Below, in pieces: positions 55,010-64,000 of a stretch of 64,000 nt of DNA; position 1 is the first letter of the stretch, and the number at the start of each line of letters is the position of its first letter. The stretch covers positions 124,001 to 188,000 of the forward strand of contig CAWEPG010000006.1 in assembly GCA_963810905.1 (NCBI GenBank), in the 5' to 3' direction. A program made the position numbers and the translations under genes. The notes below the pieces were generated by a model. The model did no database searches. It saw nothing but the letters and a program-made list of their open reading frames with translations, and was not told where the DNA came from. This DNA comes from CAWBAT01 sp963810905 (lineage in GTDB: Bacteria > Acidobacteriota > Terriglobia > Versatilivoradales > Versatilivoraceae).

Positions 55010-55984
55010 ATGGAAAGATGGAATAAACTTCGACAAGTTTTGCCTCTAATCCTGATGATCTGTGCAGGACTATTTTTCGTCGGGGCACTTCTGCCCACCT
55101 TGCTCGGCCAAGGGTCTTTTGGAATAGTCTATGCCCTGATGGGGGCCGTGGTGGCCCTCCTGACCAAAAAGATTGCTGACCGTCATCGAGCCCAAAGAGA
55201 ACTGATGAACCTGAATGCGGACCTTGAACAGAGAGTAAAAGAACGTACTGCACAACTGCATGAAGCCAACAAAGAGCTCGAGGCCTTCAGCTACACGGTT
55301 GCGCATGACTTGCGTGGCCCACTTCAACAGATAAGCGGATTCACTGAGTTGCTGCAAATGCGTGTGGCCAAACCCTTAGATGCGGAAGTTGCTCGGAATC
55401 TGGATTTCATTAAGAACTCTGTCTGGCGGATGAGCAGTCTTATTGACGCCCTTTTAAACTTTTCCAAAGCAGAGCGTGTTGATTTGGTAAAGAGCATGGT
55501 CAGTGTGGAACAACTTGTCAAGGAAGTTTGTCAAGAGTTGCTGAATCAAACGGAAGGAACAGACATCAAATGGAAGCTTGGAGCATTGCCAGAGGTCTAT
55601 GCTGACCAGTCCATGCTACGGCTTGCGATTGTGAACCTCCTATCTAATGCAATCAAATTCAGCCGTGGGCGGGCCGGGGCAGAAATCGAGATTGGGTCCA
55701 CAATTCAAGAAAATGAGGTCGTGGTCTTTATTCGGGATAATGGCGTGGGATTCGACATGATGCAAGCCGACAAACTCTTTGGTGTATTCCAACGGCTGCA
55801 CACGAGCCACGAGTTTGAGGGCACCGGTATTGGGCTCGCCAGTGTCCAAAGAATCATCCACCGGCATGGCGGCCGAATTTGGGCTGAGGGTAGCGTCGGC
55901 GGAGGTGCTACCTTTTGGTTTTCGCTTCCAAGAGCCATGGAGCCAGAGAGTCAGGAGCGAGCCAAACCAAAGGTTGCGCGTTGA
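55010..55984 (+). CDS. Membrane histidine kinase (HisKA/HATPase)
   Basis: 324 residues. Two transmembrane helices (VLPLILMICAGLFFVGALL and FGIVYALMGAVVALL) with almost no periplasmic loop, then a coiled coil (ELMNLNADLEQRVKERTAQL). The phosphoacceptor is H99 in VAHDLRGPLQ. The ATPase domain has N box (LLSNAIKF), G1 (DNGVGFD), F box and G2 (GTGIGLASVQRI). The short sensor suggests it detects membrane or intracellular signals. No response regulator is adjacent. Confidence 0.92.
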   Translation: MERWNKLRQVLPLILMICAGLFFVGALLPTLLGQGSFGIVYALMGAVVALLTKKIADRHRAQRELMNLNADLEQRVKERTAQLHEANKELEAFSYTVAHDLRGPLQQISGFTELLQMRVAKPLDAEVARNLDFIKNSVWRMSSLIDALLNFSKAERVDLVKSMVSVEQLVKEVCQELLNQTEGTDIKWKLGALPEVYADQSMLRLAIVNLLSNAIKFSRGRAGAEIEIGSTIQENEVVVFIRDNGVGFDMMQADKLFGVFQRLHTSHEFEGTGIGLASVQRIIHRHGGRIWAEGSVGGGATFWFSLPRAMEPESQERAKPKVAR

Positions 55985-56231
55985 GAATGACGAGGACTCG
56001 GCTCACTTTCAAGGGCGTTGGCATACAATTTCAATCGGCGGCCTGTTGTAATATGCCGCTGTGCTCTGTGGATTGAATATTCGGGTCGACAAGAAGAAGT
56101 CTGAGATTGCGTCGGATGCCTTGAGAGACGGATCAAGTAGTTCGCCACGTTGATTGAGAGATTCAATGAGATGCTGAGCTCTGAGCTGCGACGCTACTTA
56201 GAGGAAGGGTCCCCCAAGACAAGCAAGGACA

Positions 56232-56528
56232 ATGGACACCAGCGATGGGGAGCGAAGAAAGCAATTGCCTAAGGGGTGGGAAGGTTACCTAGCCAATGCG
56301 AAAATCCAGAATTTCACTTGGCACGATTTGAGACATACCTTTGCATCACGCTTGGTCATGAAGGGAGTGCCGTTGTATACCGTTCAAGGTCTTCTAGGTC
56401 ATAGCTCGGCAGAGATGACAAAACGCTATGTTCACCTGGCACGTGAGTACATGGCGAACTCAGTCGATTTGTTATGTCAAGGAATTGAACTGCCATCAGA
56501 ACTGCCACTAGCCAATATTTCCGCTTGA
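56232..56528 (+). pseudogene. C-terminal part of a tyrosine recombinase (integrase)
   Basis: 98 codons with the catalytic core HDLRHTFASRL (His and Arg of box II), GLLGHSSAEMTKRY (second His, and the nucleophile Tyr). The N-terminal DNA-binding domain and first catalytic Arg are gone; the preceding 250 bases contain no recognisable integrase sequence. The stop is 52 bases from the tRNA-Ser 3' end, the standard position for an integrase of a tRNA-integrated element. Inactive. Confidence 0.85.
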
Positions 56529-56579
56529 AAAGACTTCCAGTTTCTTGCCAAGAATTCTACGGTTAAATGTTTGAAATAA

Positions 56580-56670
<91 letters not shown>

Positions 56671-56773
56671 GCAGGGGGGGAACTCAGAGGGCGGCACGAT
56701 TATCACTCATACCTCATTGAGAATTCAAGCAGATCCCCTTTACGGATTCCAGTGGCTTCTTTTTATAACCTAG

Positions 56774-56802
56774 TTGTAGCATCCGTGACCCATGCGTATA
56801 AT
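56774..56802 (+). promoter_or_regulatory. Sigma70-type promoter for the asparaginase-family gene
   Basis: TTGTAG (56774-56779), 17-base spacer, TATAAT (56797-56802). Transcription would start near 56809, which rules out the upstream GTG at 56752 as translation start. Confidence 0.6.
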
Positions 56803-56835
56803 GCTCAACTCAAGGATGGTTTGTTAGGTACAACT

Positions 56836-57900
56836 GTGTCGCTTCTGTCGCGAAGAACATTTCTAGTCACCACAACGGCTGCGGGAATGGTTTCCAATCT
56901 ACCCGGCATTCAGGCTCTTGGTGTTGAACCCGATGGACCGGCTGGAGACTCCACGCAGGGCGGGCAGGATCTCAAAGCAGCCGGTTTACACCCATTCGTC
57001 ATTTCCAGTAGCAATGGTATCCTTGCCGTTGAGAAGGCCATGGCGATTCTGAAGTCTGGCGGAAGCACACTGGATGCGGTTATTGAAGGAGTCACTCTTG
57101 TTGAAGACGATCCCGAAGACAATAGCGTTGGATATGGAGGCCTGCCCAATGCAGAGGGTGAAGTCGAGTTGGATGCTTCCGTCATGTACGGCCCGACCGG
57201 TGGAGCCGGCGCGGTGGCCGCTCTGAAATCTATTCGTAATCCGGCCAAGATTGCCAGGCTGGTGATGGAAAGGACTAGCCGAGTCTTTCTGGTTGGCGAA
57301 GGCGCCCTGAAGTTTGCTCTGGCTCACGGTTTCGCGCAGGAGAATTTGCTCACAGAGAAATCACGTCTTGCCTGGCTTCAGTGGAAAGAAGAATTGAGCA
57401 ATACTGATGATTGGGTCGCCCCTCCGTCTAAACCCAAGAATGAAGAATCGGCGCGGAGTCACGGGACCATCAATTGTCTTGCGGTAGACCGAAATGGTGA
57501 CCTCTCAGGAGTGACGACAACCAGTGGGTTGGCCTTTAAAATGCCGGGACGAGTGGGTGACTCTCCCATCATCGGGGCCGGACTTTATGTTGACAACCAG
57601 GTAGGGGCAGCCGGCTCGACAGGCAACGGCGAAGCTAATATCCGGGTGGTTGGCGCTCATACCGTGGTGGAACTCATGCGCCAGGGGAAAACTCCAGAAC
57701 AAGCATGTTTAGACACACTGCAGCGGGTCGCTTATTTGTTTAAAGGGGTTCCGCCAAACCTAAGTTACTATGCGTTGAGCAAGAAAGGCGAATTCGGAGC
57801 GGCTTCGATCTACAAAGGGGGAACCTATTGTTTTCATGATGGCCACAAAGCCTATCGTAGAGAAACGGCCTGGCTCTTTGAGAAGGAAAGGAAGGGTTGA
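56836..57900 (+). CDS. Tat-exported N4-(beta-N-acetylglucosaminyl)-L-asparaginase-like hydrolase
   Basis: 354 residues from GTG 56836, chosen because it follows the promoter, has AGG seven bases upstream and begins directly with a Tat signal (LLSRRTFLVTTTAAG). The Ntn-hydrolase fold is shown by NGILAVEKAMAILKSGGSTL, VGYGGLPNAEGEVELDAS and SHGTINCLAVD. T211 is the autoprocessing nucleophile. GVTTTSGLAFKMPGRVGDSP and AAGSTGNGE are also family-typical. Family members release asparagine-linked GlcNAc or act as isoaspartyl peptidases. Lies just outside the island. Confidence 0.9.
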   Translation: MSLLSRRTFLVTTTAAGMVSNLPGIQALGVEPDGPAGDSTQGGQDLKAAGLHPFVISSSNGILAVEKAMAILKSGGSTLDAVIEGVTLVEDDPEDNSVGYGGLPNAEGEVELDASVMYGPTGGAGAVAALKSIRNPAKIARLVMERTSRVFLVGEGALKFALAHGFAQENLLTEKSRLAWLQWKEELSNTDDWVAPPSKPKNEESARSHGTINCLAVDRNGDLSGVTTTSGLAFKMPGRVGDSPIIGAGLYVDNQVGAAGSTGNGEANIRVVGAHTVVELMRQGKTPEQACLDTLQRVAYLFKGVPPNLSYYALSKKGEFGAASIYKGGTYCFHDGHKAYRRETAWLFEKERKG

Positions 57901-58152
57901 TGTGGATGCAAAGCCTCTTTTAACAATGTTCGTCTTTTTCAATTTCTAACCAACGAAGATGGGAGTTAGACTAGAAGCGAGTCCGTCGCTGGAGGATGGG
58001 TCAGTTAACAGAAGCTTGTGGAAATTAAATTATGGGGAACTTCCTTCGTTTCAGATTTTTTTGACTTCATGATATGGTTCTCTTCAAGCAAACTTGATGA
58101 GTCATCGGGTTTGTGGGCCAAACCGCCGGGCTGAACTTTTTCCAGAGGTTCT

Positions 58153-58644
58153 ATGGACGAGAAACGAAAAGTGATTCTCAGAAAACTGAATGGGGAAGTC
58201 CTGAAAGGGTATATTGAAGGCACACCCGATCTGCTTACGGCGGATCAACTCACGATACAATCTTTGACGGAACAAAAAATACAAATCTCTAAGCAGGATG
58301 TCAAAGCGCTCTTCTTCGTCCGGAAATTTTCCGGAGACAAGGAGTATTCAGAGGTCAAGTTCTTTGAGAGCCAGCCAAAGATCGACGGGCTCTGGGTCCG
58401 TTTGCATTTCCTGGATAGCGAATCCATCGAGGGCATCGTCGCAAATACGATCAAGTTTCTTGTTGAAGATGGGTTTTACTTAAAGCCACCCGACCCAAAC
58501 AGCAACAATCGACTCATGTTTGTGGTGAAATCCGCCTTAGTGGATTTTACAGTCTTGGGAGTCCAATACTCCAAAGGGGACATCGCACAATATTACGACC
58601 GGTATCTCAATTCGAAAGACCCTGACGGTAAAGCCAAGACTTAA
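58153..58644 (+). CDS. Conserved hypothetical protein, beta-rich
   Basis: 163 residues. KVILRKLNGEVLKGYIEGTP and VKALFFVRKFSGDKEYSEVK begin a beta-rich domain, followed by GLWVRLHFLDSESIEGIVAN and FYLKPPDPNSNNRLMFVVKS. The two GEVLKGYI/ESIEGIV units look like a duplicated strand pattern. I recall this type as conserved in Acidobacteriota without function. It precedes bioA by about 100 bases on the same strand. Confidence 0.7.
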   Translation: MDEKRKVILRKLNGEVLKGYIEGTPDLLTADQLTIQSLTEQKIQISKQDVKALFFVRKFSGDKEYSEVKFFESQPKIDGLWVRLHFLDSESIEGIVANTIKFLVEDGFYLKPPDPNSNNRLMFVVKSALVDFTVLGVQYSKGDIAQYYDRYLNSKDPDGKAKT

Positions 58645-58748
58645 GAGGAAGACGACCGCATCCCCTCTCTTGGATTCATTTTGTGTAGTGCCGAATGCCA
58701 CTCTATTCGTTATCCATACTCATTGGAGAATAGCACTGATTTCCTCCA

Positions 58749-60113
58749 ATGAAATCTAAACGCACTCCTAAAGACTACGAATCTGCTGACAAGTCCCACT
58801 TGTGGCATCCCTTCACTCAAATGAGGGAATGGCAGAATGCCCCTCAGCTCGTGATTGAACGAGGTAAAGGCGTTTATCTGTACGACGTCCAAGGAAAGAA
58901 GTATTTGGATGGCGTTTCGTCATTGTGGGCTAATATTCACGGCCATAGTCATCCCACCTTGGTTCAAGCAGTTCGAAAACAAGTCAGCCGATTGGATCAC
59001 AGCACGTTTCTTGGACTGACCAACATTCCTGCCGTCGAACTGGCAGAAGCACTTTTGCGAATCGCACCAACGAATCTTTCCAGAGTATTTTATTCGGATG
59101 ATGGCTCAACGGCAGTGGAAGTGGCGCTGAAGATGTCGTTCCAATATTGGAGGCAAAGAGGAAAGGCCCATTCGCGAAAACGGACCTATATCTCCTTTAC
59201 CAATGCCTACCATGGAGACACGCTTGGCTCGGTGAGTTTGGGCGGAGTTGAGCTATTCCACAAGATGTTCAAGCCCTTGCTATTTCATTCGATCAAATCC
59301 TTTTACCCGACTTGCTATCGTTGCCCCTTTGGGAAGGAAGTACATTCGTGCGACATTTTTTGTTTCAAGGATTTTAGAGAAGCCCTGCAAGTTCATCACG
59401 AAAAAGTCTGTGCGGTCGTCGTGGAACCCGCCATTCAAGGGGCTGCCGGAATGCTGACCATGCCGCCGGGGTTTTTGAAACAGATTGAAGAAGAATGCCG
59501 GAAATACCAGGTTCATCTGATTCTGGATGAAGTGGCAACAGGCTTTGGGCGGACTGGGACGATGTTTGCGTGCGAGCGGGAAAAAGTCCGTCCGGATTTT
59601 CTGGCCCTCGCCAAAGGGCTCAGTGGAGGCATCTTGCCGATAGCTGCGACGTTGACTACCGAGGAGATTTTCAATGGCTTCCTTGGAGAGTATTCGGAGT
59701 TTAAATCCTTCTTTCACGGCCATACCTATACCGGTAACCCGGTGGCGTGCGCCGCAGCACTCGCCAACCTTCGGATATTTCGCGAGGAGAGAACATTACG
59801 TCGCCTCCAACCTAAAATCCGACATCTTTCAAATCGGCTCAAAGGATTTGAGGCGCTTGCTCATGTGGGAGATATTCGGCAAACCGGTTTCATCGTTGGG
59901 ATTGAGCTGGTGCGAGACAAAAAGCAGCGTACTCCCTATCCCTCAAATGCGCGTGTTGGCCATCAAGTGATCTTGGAGGCCCGCCGAAGGGGTGTCATAC
60001 TCCGTCCACTCGGGGATGTGATCGTCATCATGCCACCACTCAGCATCACGAAGGAACAGCTGAGTGAATTACTCGATGTCACATACGAGAGCATCCGGGT
60101 CGTGACAGGTTGA
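58749..60113 (+). CDS. bioA: Adenosylmethionine-8-amino-7-oxononanoate aminotransferase BioA
   Basis: 454 residues. It makes 7,8-diaminononanoate from KAPA using SAM as amino donor, in biotin synthesis. LWHPFTQM at the N-terminus binds substrate; GVSSLWANIHGHSHP, YSDDGSTAVEVALKMS and YHGDTLGSVSLGG are class III PLP aminotransferase motifs; the PLP lysine is K289 in LAKGLSGG. HTYTGNPVACAAALANL is also typical. No other bio gene lies in the window. The region to the next gene (60114-60386) contains no convincing frame. Confidence 0.94.
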   Translation: MKSKRTPKDYESADKSHLWHPFTQMREWQNAPQLVIERGKGVYLYDVQGKKYLDGVSSLWANIHGHSHPTLVQAVRKQVSRLDHSTFLGLTNIPAVELAEALLRIAPTNLSRVFYSDDGSTAVEVALKMSFQYWRQRGKAHSRKRTYISFTNAYHGDTLGSVSLGGVELFHKMFKPLLFHSIKSFYPTCYRCPFGKEVHSCDIFCFKDFREALQVHHEKVCAVVVEPAIQGAAGMLTMPPGFLKQIEEECRKYQVHLILDEVATGFGRTGTMFACEREKVRPDFLALAKGLSGGILPIAATLTTEEIFNGFLGEYSEFKSFFHGHTYTGNPVACAAALANLRIFREERTLRRLQPKIRHLSNRLKGFEALAHVGDIRQTGFIVGIELVRDKKQRTPYPSNARVGHQVILEARRRGVILRPLGDVIVIMPPLSITKEQLSELLDVTYESIRVVTG

Positions 60114-60386
60114 TGCGAGTTGGAGCGAGTCCTCAGTTGCCGAAGATCGTGTTGCAGCCGGCCCTGCTGGGGCTGGACTTGGTCAGCGTTCCAGGTTACA
60201 GCAATTACAGCGAATTTCTGCAACTTAGCGCTAGGGAAATACAAAAAGTAGCTGGCAGTACAATCAGTCCAAGATCGAAAGTCGGAAATCGAAAGTCAAG
60301 AATTGTAGGTCCTTTATCCGTAGAAAAATGAAAGAAGGGACTTCGCACCCAGAGAGACGCAATTGCATTAAAGATAAGGAAGCCGC

Positions 60387-61301
60387 ATGCGAATGAGACC
60401 GTCAAGCTACTGGATCTATTTAGGAATACTCTGCCTCTTATTGGGTGGATTCAGGATTGACCTTGCTGGAGCTGAGCGTCCTCCCATTCTGAGAATTGCT
60501 CACATTGCCTTGTATGTTAATAATCTGGAAAAAGCTCAGGCTTTTTATGGCGATTTACTGGGATTTGCGCAGACTCTCCGATTGTATAAGGAAGACGGGA
60601 GCACTCGGGTCACCACATTCAAGATCAATGATCGCCAATTCATTGAAATCATTCCCGGCTTTCCAAAAGACCAAGTCGATCCAATTTCCCACATTGCCCT
60701 GGAAACAGCGGATGTTGAAAGCCTTCGAGTATACTTGAAGGAGAAGGGCATTTCGGTGCCCGAAAAAGTGAGCAAAGGGGACGATGGCAACCTCACTCTT
60801 TCTGTTCGCGACCCTGATGGACATGGAGTGGAGTTTATTCAGTATTTGCCTGACTCCCCTACGGTGAAAGTCCGTGGAAGTTACTTGGGAACTGCAAGAA
60901 TCTCAGATCGGATCACCCACGTCGGCCTTACTATCTCAAACGCAGTGGCCGCAGATCGATTCTATAAAGAGATCTTAGGGCTCTCCGAAATTTGGAGAGT
61001 AGGGATGAACGGCCAGGAAAGTAGCGGGATCGCAATGAAACTTCCGGAAGGAACAGACGCCGTGGAGTATCTGCTGATCACCAGGGAAATCGACCGTCAA
61101 AACCTGGGAACTCTCCAGCATTTCTGTCTCCAGGTGCCCGACATCCAGAAGGCCCTGGATATTCTGCGAGAGCGTCCGATGGGGAAAGATCCTCACGTCA
61201 TCCAGCTGCCGGTGGTGGGAGGGAATAATCGGTGGCACTTGAATCTGTTGGACCCGGACGGCAATCGTACGGAAATAATGGAACCATTTTCAATGCGATA
61301 A
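60387..61301 (+). CDS. Exported protein with two VOC (glyoxalase-like) domains
   Basis: 304 residues. AAGGAAG precedes the ATG. A signal peptide (WIYLGILCLLLGGFRIDLAG) is followed by two vicinal-oxygen-chelate domains: IAHIALYVNNLEKAQAFYGD with ISHIALETADVESL (first) and ITHVGLTISNAVAADRFYKE with FCLQVPDIQKALDI (second). Metal positions in both (HIAL..., VEFI, HVGL..., TEIM) look intact. An exported VOC enzyme is less usual than the cytoplasmic lyases; the substrate is unknown. It ends just before the TolB-like gene. Confidence 0.85.
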   Translation: MRMRPSSYWIYLGILCLLLGGFRIDLAGAERPPILRIAHIALYVNNLEKAQAFYGDLLGFAQTLRLYKEDGSTRVTTFKINDRQFIEIIPGFPKDQVDPISHIALETADVESLRVYLKEKGISVPEKVSKGDDGNLTLSVRDPDGHGVEFIQYLPDSPTVKVRGSYLGTARISDRITHVGLTISNAVAADRFYKEILGLSEIWRVGMNGQESSGIAMKLPEGTDAVEYLLITREIDRQNLGTLQHFCLQVPDIQKALDILRERPMGKDPHVIQLPVVGGNNRWHLNLLDPDGNRTEIMEPFSMR

Positions 61302-61315
61302 ATGAACCTGGGAGC

Positions 61316-61332
61316 GCGGGCATCTCGCCCGC
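61316..61332. repeat. REP-like palindrome GCGGGC-ATCTC-GCCCGC
   Basis: A perfect 6-bp dyad with five-base loop in the context GGAGCGCGGGCATCTCGCCC, a form I recall as a dispersed intergenic repeat in several phyla. It lies between two same-strand genes and inside the longest open frame of the next gene, which argues that the true start lies downstream. Confidence 0.55.
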
Positions 61333-61361
61333 ATCTTACCCTGTTGGAAATTCTTCTTGCC

Positions 61362-62399
61362 GTGAACATACGCGACGTGATTATTTTTCTTCTGTTTCTG
61401 TTGTCTTTCTTCTTGATGAGACCTGTTGCTCAAGAGGAATCCAAGCCTGAGAAACACCTCAAGAACATCCGCCAATTGACATTTGGCGGAGAGAACGCGG
61501 AGGCCTATTTCTCTTTTGATGGAAAGAAATTAATCTTTCAATCCACCCGCGCGGAATGGCCTTGTGATCAGATCTACATCATGAATAGCGATGGCAGTGA
61601 CGTCCATCGGGTCAGCACAGGGAAAGGGCGAACGACTTGTTCTTACTTCCTTCGCGACGGGAAGCATTTTATTTATTCTTCAACCCACTTGGGGGGAGAG
61701 GCTTGCCCACCCAAACCCGATTACTCCCGCGGTTACGTCTGGTCCCTTGAGAAGGATTACGACATTTTTCTTTCCGACCTCAGTGGAAAATTAAGGCGAC
61801 TCACGACAACTCCCGGCTATGATGCCGAGGCAACAATTTCGCCGGATGGGAAAAGAATTGTCTTTACTTCTGTTCGGGACGGGGACCTGGAACTCTATTC
61901 CATGAAGACGGATGGCACGGATGTTCTGCGCCTGACGAGGACACCGGGGTACGATGGGGGCGCTTTCTTCTCTCCCGATAGTAAGAAGATCGTCTATCGG
62001 GCTCATCATCCAGCCGACGAAAAAGCTCTGGCACACTACACAGAGTTGCTGGCCCAAAATCTGATCGAGCCTCGTGAATTGGAGCTATTTGTCATGGATG
62101 CTGACGGCTCTCACTCCACTCAAATCACCTCCATTCATGCAGCAACTTTTTGTCCTTTTTTCCATCCCAGCGGAAAGAAGATTATCTTCTCGTCGAATCT
62201 CCATGATCCTAAGGGCAGGAACTTTGATTTGTTCCTGATTAATCTGGATGGCTCAGGACTCGAGCAGATTACTTTCAATGAAACTTTTGATGGCTTCCCC
62301 ATGTTCTCTCCGGATGGGCAGAAACTCGTGTTTGCTTCCAACCGCAATGGAAAAGTACGTGGCGAAACAAACGTTTTCATAGCTGACTGGGTGGAGTAA
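61362..62399 (+). CDS. Exported TolB-like beta-propeller (PD40 repeats)
   Basis: 345 residues from GTG 61362, which starts NIRDVIIFLLFLLSFFLM, a good signal segment; an ATG at 61302 would place the REP-like repeat inside the protein. Six to seven PD40/WD-like blades follow, each with F-S-DGKKL/I and -I-F-S: AYFSFDGKKLIFQST, ATISPDGKRIVFTSV, AFFSPDSKKIVYRAH, PFFHPSGKKIIFSSN, PMFSPDGQKLVFASN. Such propellers bind proteins or carry a peptidase; no catalytic domain is attached. Probably periplasmic or lipid-bound. Confidence 0.8.
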   Translation: MNIRDVIIFLLFLLSFFLMRPVAQEESKPEKHLKNIRQLTFGGENAEAYFSFDGKKLIFQSTRAEWPCDQIYIMNSDGSDVHRVSTGKGRTTCSYFLRDGKHFIYSSTHLGGEACPPKPDYSRGYVWSLEKDYDIFLSDLSGKLRRLTTTPGYDAEATISPDGKRIVFTSVRDGDLELYSMKTDGTDVLRLTRTPGYDGGAFFSPDSKKIVYRAHHPADEKALAHYTELLAQNLIEPRELELFVMDADGSHSTQITSIHAATFCPFFHPSGKKIIFSSNLHDPKGRNFDLFLINLDGSGLEQITFNETFDGFPMFSPDGQKLVFASNRNGKVRGETNVFIADWVE

Positions 62400-62440
62400 G
62401 GAGTTTCAATGAAGATCGGGTTTTCCCAAACGATTGAACG

Positions 62441-63049
62441 ATGAGACGGAATACAAAAGCTTCCTTACCACGCTCCTTTTTCTTACGCCGCACGGAACTT
62501 GTGGCTCGCGATTTGCTCGGATGTCTGTTGGTCCGGCAATCCAATGGGACTCGGCTCTCGGGCAGGATTGTTGAAGCCGAGGCTTATCGAGGAGAAGAGG
62601 ACCTTGCCTGTCATGCTAAAGCAGGACGGACCAAGAGAACTGAAATAATGTATGGGCTTCCCGGCTTTGCTTATGTGTACTTTACTTATGGGATGCATTG
62701 GATGCTGAACGTCGTAGCAGAGAAGGAAGGGTTTCCGGCAGCGGTCCTCATTCGAGCCGTTGAACCTGTCGAGGGAATTGAAGTGATGCGCCGTTTGCGT
62801 GGGATGGACGAGATTTCGCTGCTCTGCAAGGGCCCCGGTCGCCTCACTCAGGCGATGGCCATCCAAAGAGCCGAAAATGGTTTGGATTTTTGTGAGAAAG
62901 CATCTTTTCTCAGGATCGAACCGGGAATAAAACCCAAAGACAGAGAGATCATCGCTTCTCCTCGGATCGGACTTGGCAAGACACCGGAGCCGTGGCTCTC
63001 AAAATTATGGAGGTTTCATATTAGAGGGAATTCCTTTGTGTCGAAGTAA
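62441..63049 (+). CDS. 3-methyladenine DNA glycosylase (AAG/MPG type)
   Basis: 202 residues. The AAG fold motifs are present: VARDLLGCLLVRQ, GRIVEAEAYRGEEDLACHA with the catalytic Glu, GFAYVYFTYGMHWMLNVV, AVLIRAVEP and CKGPGRLTQAM. It excises alkylated purines in base excision repair and is the short bacterial form. It begins about 40 bases after the TolB-like gene. No alkylation operon is around it. Confidence 0.92.
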   Translation: MRRNTKASLPRSFFLRRTELVARDLLGCLLVRQSNGTRLSGRIVEAEAYRGEEDLACHAKAGRTKRTEIMYGLPGFAYVYFTYGMHWMLNVVAEKEGFPAAVLIRAVEPVEGIEVMRRLRGMDEISLLCKGPGRLTQAMAIQRAENGLDFCEKASFLRIEPGIKPKDREIIASPRIGLGKTPEPWLSKLWRFHIRGNSFVSK

Positions 63050-63115
63050 GTTTGAAGGCCGTCAATTAACTTACTGTCAATATTCATGAAACTGGATACT
63101 AAGCACTCGCTGATC

Positions 63116-64000
63116 TCAAGCGAGGACCTTCTTGCAATAATCCAGCGATTCTCTCACTCCTTCTAGAGAAGGTTGCCCATCGATCTCGTGCTCGATGTTG
63201 GCGGGAATCTTGTATTGCTTTTTCTTGAGGAGTAAAAGAACTTCCCGGATAGGCGTGTCGCCGGTACCGAATTTTAAAGTTGGAGAATCCACCCCAAGAT
63301 TCCTCTTGCGATCCTTGATGTGCAGCGTCACGATTCGGGCGTGATGTTGATCAATAAACTCCACGGGATCGAATCCGGCGGCCACAAAGTGACCGATATC
63401 GAGATTAATGCAAATGTAGATTGAACTTCCGGTCATGGCAGCCGCAAAGTCCTTTGGCCCGTCGTATTCATCTCCTTTCCCTCCCTGAGCGTGGTTGTGC
63501 ATCCCTACACGCATCTTGAATTTCTGGGCATGCGGATCAATCCGCTTGGCCATACTCGGATTGGAAGAGGCAGTAATGGTTGTGGTCCCTAGCGCGCGGG
63601 TCATTTGAAATCCACGTTGGATTTCTTCATCCGTCATTTCTTTTCTGAAGCTGTAGTTATACGCGTTCAGCTGAATTCCCGCGTTACGAAGCTTCTGCCC
63701 GGCATCTTCAAAGTAAGACAACGGAGTTTCCAATCGCCAGCGGCGGAGCTTTTCAGGCGAGAGCCCTTTTGGTTCCAAATGCCCGCTCCAGAGCTCACAA
63801 CTGTTAATACCAACTTCCACAATCGCTTTGATGGCTTGTTCAAAGTCTCGATCACGGAAGCTGTAGCTTTGGACCCCCAGTTGGACACCCGCAACCATCG
63901 AACTCGGTGCCTTCTGCGCCCAAACCAGAGGAAGGGGTAGAGCTGTGCTCCCAGTGAGCATGGCGAATTGAGTCGCAAATCGTCGCCTTGAGATAGGTCT
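63116..64000 (-). CDS. Tat-exported sugar phosphate isomerase/epimerase-like TIM barrel, 5' end cut
   Basis: At least 294 codons; the frame is open to the right edge, so the start lies outside. The first visible residues, RPISRRRFATQFAML, are a twin-arginine signal followed by a hydrophobic stretch. The barrel (AP-endonuclease 2/xylose isomerase family) shows LGVQSYSFRDRDFEQAI, GINSCELWSGHLEP, MRVGMHNHAQGG, INLDIGHFVAAG and IVTLHIKDRKRN, with Glu/His/Asp metal ligands in the usual places. An internal ATG at 63961 should not be taken as the start because it removes the RR motif. Substrate unknown. Confidence 0.88.
   Translation of the reverse strand, partial: RPISRRRFATQFAMLTGSTALPLPLVWAQKAPSSMVAGVQLGVQSYSFRDRDFEQAIKAIVEVGINSCELWSGHLEPKGLSPEKLRRWRLETPLSYFEDAGQKLRNAGIQLNAYNYSFRKEMTDEEIQRGFQMTRALGTTTITASSNPSMAKRIDPHAQKFKMRVGMHNHAQGGKGDEYDGPKDFAAAMTGSSIYICINLDIGHFVAAGFDPVEFIDQHHARIVTLHIKDRKRNLGVDSPTLKFGTGDTPIREVLLLLKKKQYKIPANIEHEIDGQPSLEGVRESLDYCKKVLA

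Noticed and set aside
60110..60331. Frame after bioA that might be another gene
   Set aside because: Overlaps the bioA stop; the second half is low-quality repeated KSR/SRSK-like sequence with no protein character.

Overview
This 64 kb window most resembles an Acidobacteriota chromosome, probably a metagenome assembly. The evidence is a large Ser/Thr kinase with TPR-like repeats and PEGA domains next to an FHA-GAF-SpoIIE phosphatase, many TPR and secreted proteins, Tat-exported TIM-barrel enzymes, and housekeeping genes (uvrA, polA, radC, hflX-hfq-miaA, fabI, pdxJ, bioA, nfo). This is an inference from gene content; no database search was possible.

Layout. 1-5.1 kb: 5' end of a D-Ala-D-Ala carboxypeptidase, a zinc-ribbon protein, a LysR regulator, a radical SAM protein, fabI and a lipoprotein. 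5.2-9.8 kb: a pdxJ-glycosyltransferase operon divergent from uvrA, which is read in three frames because of two apparent single-base insertions in homopolymers. 9.9-13.3 kb: a TPR / secreted coiled protein / SprT-like peptidase operon. 13.5-16.2 kb: miaA-hfq-hflX on the minus strand, headed by an unlisted 31-codon membrane microprotein whose stop overlaps the miaA start (ATGA). 16.4-23.4 kb: nfo, a histidine phosphatase, a family 9 glycosyltransferase, a double SGNH esterase, a NamZ-like muramidase and an SDR epimerase. 23.6-32.1 kb: the kinase/phosphatase signalling pair and a large secreted protein. 32.4-40.6 kb: polA, an HD protein, radC, a PfkB kinase, an M23 peptidase and a U32-like protein.

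40.63-56.64 kb is a decayed integrative island. An intact tRNA-Ser(TGA) at its right edge abuts the 3' stump of a tyrosine integrase, and the last 60 bp of the tRNA are repeated (59/60 identical) at the left edge. Inside are broken genes and relics: an IS6-type transposase, a family 1 glycosyltransferase and two copies of an unknown C-terminus. The most interesting content is three copies of a divergent two-gene module, an exported SNase-type nuclease facing a ~100-residue HTH-like protein. All three nucleases are broken and all three small partners are intact. The island also holds an EXORDIUM-like secreted protein, an orphan TrpF-like barrel, PilZ and TPR proteins and a histidine kinase.

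56.7-64 kb returns to chromosome: a Tat-exported asparaginase-family hydrolase with a good promoter, bioA, a two-domain VOC protein, a TolB-like propeller, 3-methyladenine DNA glycosylase and a sugar-phosphate-isomerase-like protein running off the end.

Several genes (uvrA twice, the protein at 11.3 kb, the EXORDIUM-like protein) are interrupted by apparent +1 shifts in short runs. Uncorrected sequencing indels should be excluded before calling these pseudogenes.
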